From Puniceicoccaceae bacterium (lineage in GTDB: Bacteria; Verrucomicrobiota; Verrucomicrobiia; Opitutales; JAFGAQ01), in the NCBI GenBank assembly GCA_040224245.1, contig JBEGIR010000087.1, positions 1 to 64,000 of the forward strand: DNA of 64,000 bases, written 5' to 3'. Shown in pieces: positions 9,901 to 18,444 of this stretch. The position numbers were made by a program, and so were the translations under genes. The notes below the pieces were generated by a model. The model had not been told where the DNA came from, did not search any database, and saw nothing but the letters and a program-made list of their open reading frames with translations. Numbering within the stretch: the stretch's first letter is position 1; every line of letters begins with the position of its first letter.

Positions 9901-10983
9901 CTACCCAACTCGAGAGGCAGCACTGAAGACACATCCATCATGCTCACCTCCGCCGACAATCGCTGGTCGATGCGCGCAACCTACTACCAAACCGAGGTGA
10001 AAGATGCAGTCTCCGGGTCGAGTTTGAACAGCCAGAAGTTCCGCATTCAGCAGGTGCTTCAGCAGGGTGCCGTTCGCGCAGGTTACATTGAGAGCCACAG
10101 TCAAAGCTACACCGCAGACTGGCTGTCGCTCAGTGCTTCCGCCGCCAATGCAGGCTATGCCACCGAAGCCGACTATCGCAGGGAGGTCATGGCTCCGGCA
10201 TGGCGTGCCTTTGAGAGGCACCTTTGGGAGCAATTTCCCATCACACGTGCCTGGTATCAGTCCGATTTCGAGCCAGGCGATCAGAGTCCCCCGGTCGTGT
10301 TGTTCCCCGACAATGCGACACTTGTGGAGGATACCCGTTCAGTGGGTTGGGAAATCGAATGGATCGGGAACCTGAGTTCCAACTGGAACCTCGCTCTCAA
10401 TCTTTCCAAAACACGGGCGAACCGGGACAACCTTCCGGGAGCTGAGTTCCAGGCGGTGACCGACTACATCGCCGAGGCCATGCAGGGACCGGCTGGTGAG
10501 TTGCCCATCTGGTGGTACGACGGCCCCGGCATGGCCATCCATCTGGCTCCCTTTCTCGGAGAACTGGCCAAGGCCAAAGCCCTGAATGGATCGGCACAGC
10601 CGGAAATCCGCGAATGGAAGGGCAGTGTCGTAAGCAACTACCAGTTTCGATCCGGACACTGGACAGGATTTGGTATCGGTGTGGGATATCGCTATGAGGA
10701 CTCTCAGATCTTCGCCTATGGCCTTTCGTTGGACGAAAGTGGCAACACAGTCGTCAACCTGGAGGAAACCTATCGTGATGATTCACGACACACTTTGGAT
10801 TTGTGGGTTTCCTACACACGCTCACTCACCCACAGCATCGGCTGGAAGATCCAACTGAACGTGTTCAATGCCTTTGGAAACAACGAAACCGTACCCCTGC
10901 ACCGCAACCCTGACGGCAGCATGGGTCTTCTTGGCATTCGCGAGGGCACGAGTTGGGCACTGACCCATACGCTCTCCTTCTGA
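6958..10983 (+). CDS. TonB-dependent receptor with N-terminal STN signalling domain (FecA type)
   Basis: 1341 residues from the ATG at 6958, chosen because a membrane-crossing signal (LGLYWIAAMLIGLSLNG) then falls near residues 23-39; the frame is open back to 6802. Residues about 45-118 form a secretin/TonB short N-terminal domain, which in FecA contacts FecR. A TonB-box-like segment ELAPFEIEA (177-185) is followed by GYLATSSLAGTR, then the plug (RGANSVLFGLGSPAGIINA) and a long barrel ending LTHTLSF with terminal Phe. It belongs to the SusD-free long receptors of Verrucomicrobiota. Cargo is unknown; a carbohydrate is more likely than iron given the neighbours. Confidence 0.9.
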   Translation: MCAERTRQGIAHILARLEHQRSLGLYWIAAMLIGLSLNGSEPERRNFVIEAGSAETTLRQAAIEAEVEILYDLSTVQGLTTRPIEGSFTPFEALEAMLADTFCRVVAVHNGRAYAIVREPSADTSQSSDNGDSPVNKEGSPSDEASGWLERLTRGLSAAVGADGTSERYGGDGSIFELAPFEIEASEEAGYLATSSLAGTRIQGNLSDIGASISVHTEAFMEDLSITDSETLLLYGLNTEVGGFRGNFVNPSSEGVETTNLREPQSNTRVRGLTRADNTLNYYRTDVPWDSYIIRRIDIQRGANSVLFGLGSPAGIINATPIEAEFLDLTRMRLRVDNHGSMRVNLDFNRSLLGNSLAVRIALLNEQQKFQQRPAFEEKERGYATLTWKPEAWNQGSRSFQIRASVEIGNTRSNRPRMMVPVDYLSMWLAPKSASGFEGEFSDVGNFGLNQTPWDQYNDFLSGSGEPNQNPWTTTFFDGVSPVILFDGATIGHITERGSNDRGSWFFDGEMANAGATEALRNDGSASLDGTSVHRHIKHPEQRSLNGLQRAAIESNLPFAGFWKDRSIANTEVFDFFNNLIDGDSKREFRNWELWQLDLAQTFFHDRVGYSFSAFSQHYDAEDYAALGVLSPPALSVDVGLWDRTSQPNARVPNPRVGRVMVRSENPGGSSLNRDRKSLRAQGFVRLDFARSHDALWRKALGAHEWLAVMQTRKLDEQSSIFQLLGMGRDFLLERGENVWPLHQIPAEGSRFSEYNRTLGEIRPSTIFYLHFRPDYTGIHRVAASLNDLPYGLVSIAGFDATPLPGLDAHTAALPWTGSPFASEQLNQEIRRFQASNPEYYRGWVDSIGTYTIANAYRSEADREYLTTTRNYFSETVDSTAAVWTGRWLEGSIVGMLGWRKDHVTEKWYEHDFRTDGPQIDVRANENSRSTRVSSQNTSLKLNLSSLLKWSESLPFDVHLLHARGEVQTPDPTRVDVFGRTLPNSRGSTEDTSIMLTSADNRWSMRATYYQTEVKDAVSGSSLNSQKFRIQQVLQQGAVRAGYIESHSQSYTADWLSLSASAANAGYATEADYRREVMAPAWRAFERHLWEQFPITRAWYQSDFEPGDQSPPVVLFPDNATLVEDTRSVGWEIEWIGNLSSNWNLALNLSKTRANRDNLPGAEFQAVTDYIAEAMQGPAGELPIWWYDGPGMAIHLAPFLGELAKAKALNGSAQPEIREWKGSVVSNYQFRSGHWTGFGIGVGYRYEDSQIFAYGLSLDESGNTVVNLEETYRDDSRHTLDLWVSYTRSLTHSIGWKIQLNVFNAFGNNETVPLHRNPDGSMGLLGIREGTSWALTHTLSF

Positions 10984-11349
10984 TTCTTGGCCATCGTAGC
11001 GTGACTGAACTCAATGGGGTCGGATGAATTCAGTCGTCCGGGCCAGACGAAGGTGCCCAAACCCATGACACGCTTATTCCTCCCCAAACGACGATTTCCG
11101 GACCTTTTATTCCTCTCCTGAACATTTCTTTCATGAATTCCGGAAGCTGACCTGTCACAGGGGAGTGCTGCAGTGCGGACAACGCGTGTTCGCCTTGTGG
11201 TACAGACCTTCGGATCGACCCCACCCAACGGATTCAACACCCTGCGGCTGATCCGGTTCGATGCCCCCTGGCGGATCGGGTGTTTGCATTCGTGCACCCC
11301 AAACCCGACCGCAAAAAACTGAATGATCAAACAAACTCAAAAACACAAC
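10984..11349 (+). other. intergenic region between the two paralogous receptors
   Basis: No gene or strong hairpin is seen in this roughly 365-bp space. It is long enough to hold a separate promoter for the second receptor. A short weak stem (CGTC with GACG near 11035-11050) is the only structure noticed. Confidence 0.5.
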
Positions 11350-14300
11350 ATGTTCATAAACCCTAAAACGCTCAAGCATTTCACTGCATCCGCAGTGTTT
11401 GCAGTGCTCAGCCCAGTCATGGCGTTTGCCCAGGACACCGGAGCTGATGAAGAGGAAGTCTACATCCTCTCCCCATTCGAAATCACGGCAGCCGACGAAG
11501 ATGGCTACCTGGCCACTTCCTCACTGGCCGGCACACGCATCAGTGCTGACCTCAGTGACATCGGTTCTGCCATTTCAGTCTATACCGAAGAGTTCCTCGA
11601 GGACGTCGGCGCAACTGACAACGAAACCCTGCTCTCCTACAGTTTGAATACGGAAGTGGGCGGATTCCGAGGGAACTTCATCAATGCCACATCTGAGGGC
11701 ATTGAAAATCAGAACCTCGAATCCCCCAACAACAATACGCGAATTCGTGGACTGACTGCTGCGGACAACACGCTGAACTACTACCTCACCGATATTCCGT
11801 GGGACAGCTACATTGTGCGACGGGTTGATATCCAGCGCGGTGCCAACTCCGTTCTCTTCGGACTTGGCAGCCCTGCCGGTATCATTAACGCGACCACAGT
11901 CGGTGCGGAGTTTGATACCTTTGGCAAGATTGTTGCGCGGGTGGACGAGCACGGTTCGGGTCGCCTCAACCTCGACTACAACCGCGAAGTCATCGAAAAC
12001 ACGCTGGCGGTTCGCATCGCACTGCTCAAGGATGATCGCAAGTTCCAGCAGGACCCAGCCTTCGAGGACACCAAGCGTGGATTCGCGTCTTTCACCTGGG
12101 CACCCGAGGCGCTCAACAGCTCGTCTACGAGTTTCCGTGTGAAGGCTAGTTTTGAGTCGGGAGAATCTACTTCCAACCGTCCGCGCATGGTTGCACCCAT
12201 CGACCGCCTTTCGATGTGGCTGGCACCGACCAGTTCCAGTGGATTTGGTGGAGAATGGGCAAACCTGAAGGATTACGGATACAACCAGACCGCCTACAAT
12301 CAATATGACGACTATCTGGCGGGTGCTGGCGAAGTAAACTTCAGGCCCTGGAATGCGATGTTCTCTGATGGGATCACGCCCTTGGTGCTCTGGGAGGGTG
12401 ATACATTCACTCACATCACGGAAGTATCCAGCAATGACCGAGGCAGCTGGTTTTATAACACGACAATGGCAGATGCGGGAGCGACGGAGGCGGTTCCCAA
12501 TGATGGTAGTGCAGATTTCAGCAATGGAACCAGTGTGCAACGCAACCTCAAGCACCCAGCCCAGACCACGCTCAACGGAATTGCCCAGGCCGCATCAGGG
12601 TTGAATCTTCCCTACGCCGGGTTCTGGAAAGACAGTTCCCTCACATCCACGCATCACTTCGATTTCTTCAACAAGCTGATCGATGGAGATTCCAAACGTG
12701 AACTCAAGGACTGGGACTACTGGGAACTCGACATCACCCAAACCTTCCTGAACAACAAGCTCGGCTACAGCCTCGGCGCGTTCCAGCAGGACTACCAAAC
12801 AGAGTTCTACGCCGCGCTTGGAAACGTATTTGCTCCTGGGATCACTGTGGACATTGGAGAGTGGGACCGCACCTCACAACCGGGTGCCCGGGTGCGCAAT
12901 CCGAATCTGGGACGCGTCCTGGTTCGCGACGCAAATTCCGGTGGGCGCATGTCGAACAGCTCCCGCGAATCCGTGCGGCTGCAGGCCTTCCTGCGTCATG
13001 ATTTCACCGAGAACAGTGAGTCCCTGCTCTCTCGCATCCTGGGCAAGCACGACCTTGTTGCCGTGGGTCAGAACCGCAAACTCGACCGGAAATCCTCGAG
13101 TTTTGAACTCTTGGGTATGAGCCGGGAATACCTGCTCAACCGCGCCGAATCCGTTCGTCCTCTTGCAGACCTTCCGCCCCCGGGATCACGCCTGGCGGAA
13201 TACAACCGAACCCTGGGTTCCACCTCTCCCGATCATGTGTTCTACCTGTCGGCCAACCCGGACTACAGCAGCATTGGCAATATCGGCACGCATCTAAAGG
13301 ATCTGCCACATGGCACCCACGCCATTGCCGGATTTGACGCCACACCCTTGCCGGGCTTTACCGCTGCAATGGCCGCCATGCCGTGGGCTGACAGCCCGTT
13401 TGGTTCCCATGAGACAGAGAGATTTCAGGCCGAAAATCCGGAATATTACCGTGGCTGGCAGAACAGCATCGGTGACTACTACATTGCCAACGCCTACCAG
13501 AGTGATGCTGACCGGGAATACCTGACCACAGTAAAGAACTTCTTCACCGAAGACCTGGACTCCATCGCAGCAGTGTGGACGGGCCGGTGGTTTAATGGAG
13601 GACTCGTGGGCATGTATGGATGGCGTCAGGATGATGTGACTGAAACATGGTATGAACATGATTTCCGCCTCGATGGTCCCCATGTCGATGTTGCCGGCAA
13701 TCGCAGTGAACGCTCGACCACCGTCGAAAGCAACAATTGGTCGCTCAAGGCCAATCTCACCTACCTTGCGGGAATGAGCGGTCGCTTGCCTTTCGACGTG
13801 CATGTGCTCTATTCCGAGGGAGAAGTGCAGACTCCCGACCCAACACGGGTGGATGTGTTTGGGCGCACGCTGCCAAACTCCACCGGGAACACGGAAGACC
13901 TCTCGCTCATGATCACTTCTGCTGACAACAAGTGGTCCTTCCGGGCAACCCGTTATGAAACCATCGTCAAAAACGGCATCTCCGGTGCGAGCGTGAACAG
14001 TCAGAAGTACCGCGTGCAGCAGGTGCTCCAGCAGGGTGCTTTTCGCGCGGGTCTCATCGAAACAGGTCAGCAAAGCTACACGGCTGATTGGCTGGAGCTG
14101 AGTCCATCGGCTGAGGCAGCTGGATTCACCACCGAGGCAGACTACCGTGTTCAGGTCATGGCCCCCGCATGGCGCGAATTCGAACGCGGCCTCTGGGAGC
14201 AATTCCCGTTGACACGCAGCTGGTACAGATCGGAATTTCAACCGGGTGATCAGGTGGCACCCCAGATTCTGTTCCCCGACAATGCTACACTCGTCGAGGA

Positions 14301-14952
14301 CAGCATTTCAAAAGGCTGGGAGTTTGAGTTCGTGGGTAATATCACGAAAAACTGGAACCTGGCGGTCAATGCCTCAAAGACTGAAGCGATCCGTGACAAC
14401 CTGCCGGGAGACGAATTCGGAGCCGTGGTGGACTACATCGTGGAAGCCATGCAAGGTCCGGCTGGCGAAGTTCCAATCTGGTGGTTCACGGGTCCCGGCA
14501 TGGGCAGTCATCTCGCACCTTTTCTGGGTGAGTTGACCAAGGCAAAAGCGCTGAATGGATCGGCTCAACCCGAAATCCGCAAGTGGAAGGGCAATGTGAT
14601 CACCAACTATAACTTCCGCAACGGTCGCTTTGATGGTTTTGGGATTGGCGGTGCCTACCGCTACGAGGATTCCCAAATCTACAGCTACGGTCTGTCGCTT
14701 GATGCCGAAGGCAACACGAAAGTCCATCTCGATCAAACCTTCGAGGATGATGCCCGTCATACCTTCGACTTCTGGGTCACCTACAACCGCCCGCTCACCG
14801 ATAAGGTGGATTGGCGCATTCAGCTCAACATCTACAATGCGTTCGGCAGTAACGAGCTCGTTCCCCTGCACCGCAACCCCGATGGCAGCATCGGTCTGCA
14901 GGGCATCAAGGAAGGCATGAGTTGGGCCGTCACCAACACCTTCTCCTTCTAA
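11350..14952 (+). CDS. TonB-dependent receptor, paralogue without STN domain
   Basis: 1200 residues from the ATG at 11350 (an earlier in-frame ATG exists at 11323; the later one gives a normal signal peptide ending PVMAFAQ). The mature protein begins directly with the TonB-box-like ILSPFEITA and GYLATSSLAGTR, then plug and barrel, ending VTNTFSF. It is a very close relative of the preceding receptor along its whole length: for example LNTEVGGFRGNF, WDSYI(I/V)RR(I/V)DIQRGANS and RVDVFGRTLPNS occur in both. The lack of the STN domain means it cannot itself signal to FecR. A strong terminator follows. Confidence 0.9.
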   Translation: MFINPKTLKHFTASAVFAVLSPVMAFAQDTGADEEEVYILSPFEITAADEDGYLATSSLAGTRISADLSDIGSAISVYTEEFLEDVGATDNETLLSYSLNTEVGGFRGNFINATSEGIENQNLESPNNNTRIRGLTAADNTLNYYLTDIPWDSYIVRRVDIQRGANSVLFGLGSPAGIINATTVGAEFDTFGKIVARVDEHGSGRLNLDYNREVIENTLAVRIALLKDDRKFQQDPAFEDTKRGFASFTWAPEALNSSSTSFRVKASFESGESTSNRPRMVAPIDRLSMWLAPTSSSGFGGEWANLKDYGYNQTAYNQYDDYLAGAGEVNFRPWNAMFSDGITPLVLWEGDTFTHITEVSSNDRGSWFYNTTMADAGATEAVPNDGSADFSNGTSVQRNLKHPAQTTLNGIAQAASGLNLPYAGFWKDSSLTSTHHFDFFNKLIDGDSKRELKDWDYWELDITQTFLNNKLGYSLGAFQQDYQTEFYAALGNVFAPGITVDIGEWDRTSQPGARVRNPNLGRVLVRDANSGGRMSNSSRESVRLQAFLRHDFTENSESLLSRILGKHDLVAVGQNRKLDRKSSSFELLGMSREYLLNRAESVRPLADLPPPGSRLAEYNRTLGSTSPDHVFYLSANPDYSSIGNIGTHLKDLPHGTHAIAGFDATPLPGFTAAMAAMPWADSPFGSHETERFQAENPEYYRGWQNSIGDYYIANAYQSDADREYLTTVKNFFTEDLDSIAAVWTGRWFNGGLVGMYGWRQDDVTETWYEHDFRLDGPHVDVAGNRSERSTTVESNNWSLKANLTYLAGMSGRLPFDVHVLYSEGEVQTPDPTRVDVFGRTLPNSTGNTEDLSLMITSADNKWSFRATRYETIVKNGISGASVNSQKYRVQQVLQQGAFRAGLIETGQQSYTADWLELSPSAEAAGFTTEADYRVQVMAPAWREFERGLWEQFPLTRSWYRSEFQPGDQVAPQILFPDNATLVEDSISKGWEFEFVGNITKNWNLAVNASKTEAIRDNLPGDEFGAVVDYIVEAMQGPAGEVPIWWFTGPGMGSHLAPFLGELTKAKALNGSAQPEIRKWKGNVITNYNFRNGRFDGFGIGGAYRYEDSQIYSYGLSLDAEGNTKVHLDQTFEDDARHTFDFWVTYNRPLTDKVDWRIQLNIYNAFGSNELVPLHRNPDGSIGLQGIKEGMSWAVTNTFSF

Positions 14953-15017
14953 GGGGGTTCCCATTGAAACTGGAGGGGTGTGGTTCTGACACTCCAGCCT
15001 CCGGACTCTCTCACAGC

Positions 15018-15050
15018 AGGCTTCCCGGTTCCCACCGGGAAGCCTTTTTT
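15018..15050 (+). terminator. rho-independent terminator after the receptor pair
   Basis: A perfect 12-bp stem, AGGCTTCCCGGT and ACCGGGAAGCCT, with loop TCCC, followed directly by a run of T. It lies 65 bases after the stop of the second receptor and closes the FecIRA-type unit. Confidence 0.92.
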
Positions 15051-15133
15051 GTGAAATAAAGACTCAACAACACCATGTTGCGAGGGTTGACAGGCAGCGA
15101 AATCTCACATCAAAGGGAAAGGAGCAGCGCAAC

Positions 15134-16678
15134 TCAGCGCCCCGCAGCCCAGTCGGGCACCACGCCCAGCTCAACACCAAAGACCCAGTGCCCAAGCAGC
15201 AGAACAACGGTCAGCAGCAGGGGCACGAGCAGTAGGTTGAGCCAGAGTCCCGCTCGCGCCATCTGGGGCAGTGTGATGTTCCCACTGCCAAAAACGATGG
15301 CGTTTGGCGGCGTGCCAACGGGCATCATGTAGGAACAGTTTGCGGCAAGAGCGGCAGGCACTAGAAACAGCAGTGGATTTTGTCCCAAACTGATTGCCAG
15401 GGCAGCCATCACAGGAAGGAAAGTTGCCGCCGTTGCCGTGTTGCTGGTGAGTTCCGTCAGCATCAGGATTCCGAAGCAGAGCACGGCAAGCGTGAACACC
15501 ACAGGCAACGCACCCAGCGAAGCGGAGAGTCCTCCCAGATACTGAGACAGCCCGTGGGTTTCCACCATACCTGCCAGACTCAACCCACCTCCAAAAAGCA
15601 GCAAAACGTCCCATGGCACTGCCTTCGCACTCTGCCAGTCGAGCGCAAAGCTTCCTTCTTTCAGGCTCACCGGGAGCATGAAAAGCAGCAGAGCCCCCGT
15701 AATCGCAATCAGAGTGTCTGAGATCCCCGGAATCACTTCGCCCAAAAGTGGTCGAAACACCCAAGCCATGGCGGTCAGGCAAAATACCACCGCTACCATG
15801 GCTTCCCCTCGGCGCAAAGGTCCCAGCTGGGAGCGCTCACGCTTCAACAAATCCGCCATCCCCACAACGGGTTCGCGTCCGAGCCGAAAGGAGATGCGCG
15901 TGAGCACCACCCAAACAATGGGCAGGGCAATCAGGGTCACTGGCAACCCAATCAGCATCCACTGTCCAAAACCGATCTCCTGTCCATACACATTCCCCAT
16001 GTAACCTGCCAGCAGCGCGTTCGGCGGAGTTCCAATCAAGGTCGCCATTCCACCTGTCGTCGCACCGTAGGCAACCGCCAGTAGCAGTGCCGTCGCAAAG
16101 GATCGATGCTCAGTTGCATGGGGACCTTCGCTTGGCAGAAGCTGTGTCACCGAAAGCGCGATGGGCAACATCATCAGGGCGGTCGCAGTATTGCTCACCC
16201 ACATGCTCAACAATGCTGCACTGAGCAGAAAACCCGCGATGATGTTTCGAGGACGGGTACCCATCGCTGCGATGAGCTGCAGGGCCAGCCGCCGATGCAG
16301 CCCCCACCGCTGCATCGCTGCAGCAATGAAAAACCCTCCCAGGAACAAATAAATGATCGGATTGGCATAGGGTGCCGCCGCTTCCTTTCCGGTTGCCAAT
16401 CCCAGCAGGGGCAGCAGAACCAGAGGTAACAGAGCCGTTGCCGGAATGGGAATGGGTTCGCAAATCCAAAATGTCGCCATCAATAACGCCACACCTGCCG
16501 TACGCCAACCTTCCACGCTCAGTCCGTCAGGAGGTGGCAGCAGCAGGGTGATGATCAGGCAAAGCGGTCCCAACAACCACCCACTCCATTGCCTTAGGCC
16601 GTAGCCTGCGGGTTCCTGCAATCCCTTGCGCAAGGCTGAAGGGGATTTTGAGTCAGGGGAAGCATGGGGAAGAGACAT
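15134..16678 (-). CDS. DASS-family (SLC13-like) sodium:anion/dicarboxylate symporter
   Basis: 514 residues from the ATG at 16678. About twelve hydrophobic segments. The two Ser-Asn-Thr signatures of the divalent anion:sodium symporter fold are present: MWVSNTATALMML in the first half and LTELTSNTATAATFLP in the second, where the family binds sodium and substrate. Members import succinate, other dicarboxylates, citrate, sulfate or related anions with sodium. Here it could import organic acids released from pectin, but that is inference from position. It is convergent with the second receptor gene and separated by 256 bases, holding a palindromic repeat copy, from the oxidoreductase upstream. 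Confidence 0.88.
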   Translation of the reverse strand: MSLPHASPDSKSPSALRKGLQEPAGYGLRQWSGWLLGPLCLIITLLLPPPDGLSVEGWRTAGVALLMATFWICEPIPIPATALLPLVLLPLLGLATGKEAAAPYANPIIYLFLGGFFIAAAMQRWGLHRRLALQLIAAMGTRPRNIIAGFLLSAALLSMWVSNTATALMMLPIALSVTQLLPSEGPHATEHRSFATALLLAVAYGATTGGMATLIGTPPNALLAGYMGNVYGQEIGFGQWMLIGLPVTLIALPIVWVVLTRISFRLGREPVVGMADLLKRERSQLGPLRRGEAMVAVVFCLTAMAWVFRPLLGEVIPGISDTLIAITGALLLFMLPVSLKEGSFALDWQSAKAVPWDVLLLFGGGLSLAGMVETHGLSQYLGGLSASLGALPVVFTLAVLCFGILMLTELTSNTATAATFLPVMAALAISLGQNPLLFLVPAALAANCSYMMPVGTPPNAIVFGSGNITLPQMARAGLWLNLLLVPLLLTVVLLLGHWVFGVELGVVPDWAAGR

Positions 16679-16868
16679 GGGCAATAGGGGGTAATGGATC
16701 CGGAAACGAAGGACACACGGACATGAACGAGCCGCTTAGTGTCACAGACACCAGACAAACAATGTGACCCAAACTACCAAAAAATAACTTCGGCGGGTCG
16801 GATGAATCAAGGGATTGGCTGAATCGTTGATCATCTACCTTTCGAAAGCGATACAGGCTGTTCAGGTT

Positions 16869-16892
16869 CTGAATTTTCACAAATTCAGCTAC
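16869..16892. repeat. dispersed palindromic element, copy 2
   Basis: CTGAATTT / AAATTCAG perfect 8-bp inverted repeat with loop TCAC, followed by CTAC. Stem and CTAC box are identical to the copy at 1994-2017; only loop bases differ. It lies in the gap between the DASS symporter and the Gfo/Idh gene. Confidence 0.6.
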
Positions 16893-16934
16893 AAAATCAA
16901 TAGCGGGGGAACCTGTTGGGGAACCGCACAAAGG

Positions 16935-18308
16935 TCATCCATTCATGACATATCCGTCCCGGTAGGACTTGGTGAGATAGGCGTTGGCAGTGTCATGGTT
17001 GGTCACGCGCCCACTGTTGCCGTCATAGGTCAGTGTGGGTCGAACGCCTTGCTCCCCTTCGCCTTCGCCCGAACGGAAGCCCACGAGTCCCAGGCACATG
17101 GTTTCGATCATGTCGGCACTGTATTTGAAGTTGCAGGCAGTTTCCGAAGGGTTTCCGTTTCGGCAGGCATCGGTCCACTGTTTCTGGAAATTCGGAATCG
17201 GGTCCTCAAGGTCCTCCACTGATGGCGAGTCAAAATACGTCAGGTCTGCCTTGTCACCATAGGGAATGACCAGGCGGTTGCGGAAGTCGGTGACCAGAAA
17301 GCCGTGTTCTCCCTTGAACCAGGCACCGTGACCGATGCGGTTGAGATCAATCCATGGACTTGGCGACTGCGGCATCGCCCCACCCTGATACCAGGTCACG
17401 CGGATTTGATCGCGCCAACTGTTGGCGGGGAACAGGTATTCGGCAGTCATGTTCACAGGTGTGACATCCGGGTTGAACGACTCGGGAGATGACACCTTGA
17501 TCTGCGTCGGCAGCTCCGCATCGATCACATTCCAAACGATGTCCATGGTATGGCTTCCCATGTCTCCGATCTGCCCAACGCCCCAGTCCCAGTACATGTT
17601 CCACTGCAGGCAGTTCATGCCAACACCACCTTTCAGATACTCAGAATGATAGGGATGGTAGGGTGAAGGTCCAAGCCAAAGATCCCAGTCGAGCGTTGAG
17701 GGTATGGGCATGCCTGCCAAATGACCCGGTTTGGGGATCTGTCGATCCCCCCATACCGCCACATCGCGAATCGCTCCGATTGCACCCTGGCGGATGAGTT
17801 CTTCCACACGCTGGAAGTTTGGATTCGCATGGCGCTGCATGCCCACCTGAGTCGCGAGCTTGTGGCGTTTTTTCAGGTAGTTATCCCGCACGATGCGTGC
17901 CTCTTCCACGGTAATCGTGAGCGGTTTTTCCATGTAACAGTGCAGGTCCCGATTCAGGGCCCAGTTTGCGATGAAGGCGTGGTGATGATCCGGAGTGCAG
18001 CAGAGCACGGCATCAAGTCCCGGATGATCCATGGCCTTGCGCCAGTCCTTGTAGATCTTCGCCTTTGGGAATTCCTTCACTGCATAGGGCAGGTTCAGCT
18101 CGTTGACCTCGCAGATCGCCACCACGTTTTCCTCGCGCAGCATCGCATAGTGGGCTTCGGCGCGCCCATAGGCACCGATCAGGAGAATGTTGAGACGATT
18201 GCTGGGACGGTTCTGTCCGAAGAGGGTGCCCGAGGGAAGGATGGTGAGTCCGGCCGCAGTCAGCACGCTCTGTTTCACGAAGGTTCGACGGGATAGATTG
18301 GGGTTCAT
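16935..18308 (-). CDS. Tat-exported Gfo/Idh/MocA family oxidoreductase (second)
   Basis: 457 residues. [10 protein letters not shown] is a twin-arginine signal. The nucleotide-binding loop reads LIGAYGRA (residues 43-50), a variant of the usual GxGxxG. EKPLT at 127-131 is the family motif with the catalytic Lys, and the central [12 protein letters not shown] segment is typical of the exported group in Planctomycetes and Verrucomicrobiota. It is not a close copy of the enzyme at 3223. It is directly downstream of the GH78 rhamnosidase gene on the same strand, so it may act on a product of rhamnogalacturonan breakdown. Substrate unproven. Confidence 0.87.
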   Translation of the reverse strand: MNPNLSRRTFVKQSVLTAAGLTILPSGTLFGQNRPSNRLNILLIGAYGRAEAHYAMLREENVVAICEVNELNLPYAVKEFPKAKIYKDWRKAMDHPGLDAVLCCTPDHHHAFIANWALNRDLHCYMEKPLTITVEEARIVRDNYLKKRHKLATQVGMQRHANPNFQRVEELIRQGAIGAIRDVAVWGDRQIPKPGHLAGMPIPSTLDWDLWLGPSPYHPYHSEYLKGGVGMNCLQWNMYWDWGVGQIGDMGSHTMDIVWNVIDAELPTQIKVSSPESFNPDVTPVNMTAEYLFPANSWRDQIRVTWYQGGAMPQSPSPWIDLNRIGHGAWFKGEHGFLVTDFRNRLVIPYGDKADLTYFDSPSVEDLEDPIPNFQKQWTDACRNGNPSETACNFKYSADMIETMCLGLVGFRSGEGEGEQGVRPTLTYDGNSGRVTNHDTANAYLTKSYRDGYVMNG

Positions 18309-18444
18309 AACAGGTCGCTTGTTCGATTGGGGTTATACGAATTTGCTCTGAACACAGAGTAGATCACCGAACGTAACCGAGAAAGGGTCCCGGTTGCAAT
18401 CGAAAGTGCTTCTGAACGCAGCTTTGATGCCTCGATCCGGGTGA

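Noticed and set aside
5209-10983. Iron-citrate uptake by the FecIRA-type genes
   Set aside because: No FecBCDE or siderophore genes are present and neighbours are sugar enzymes; FecIR control of glycan receptors is known in other phyla.
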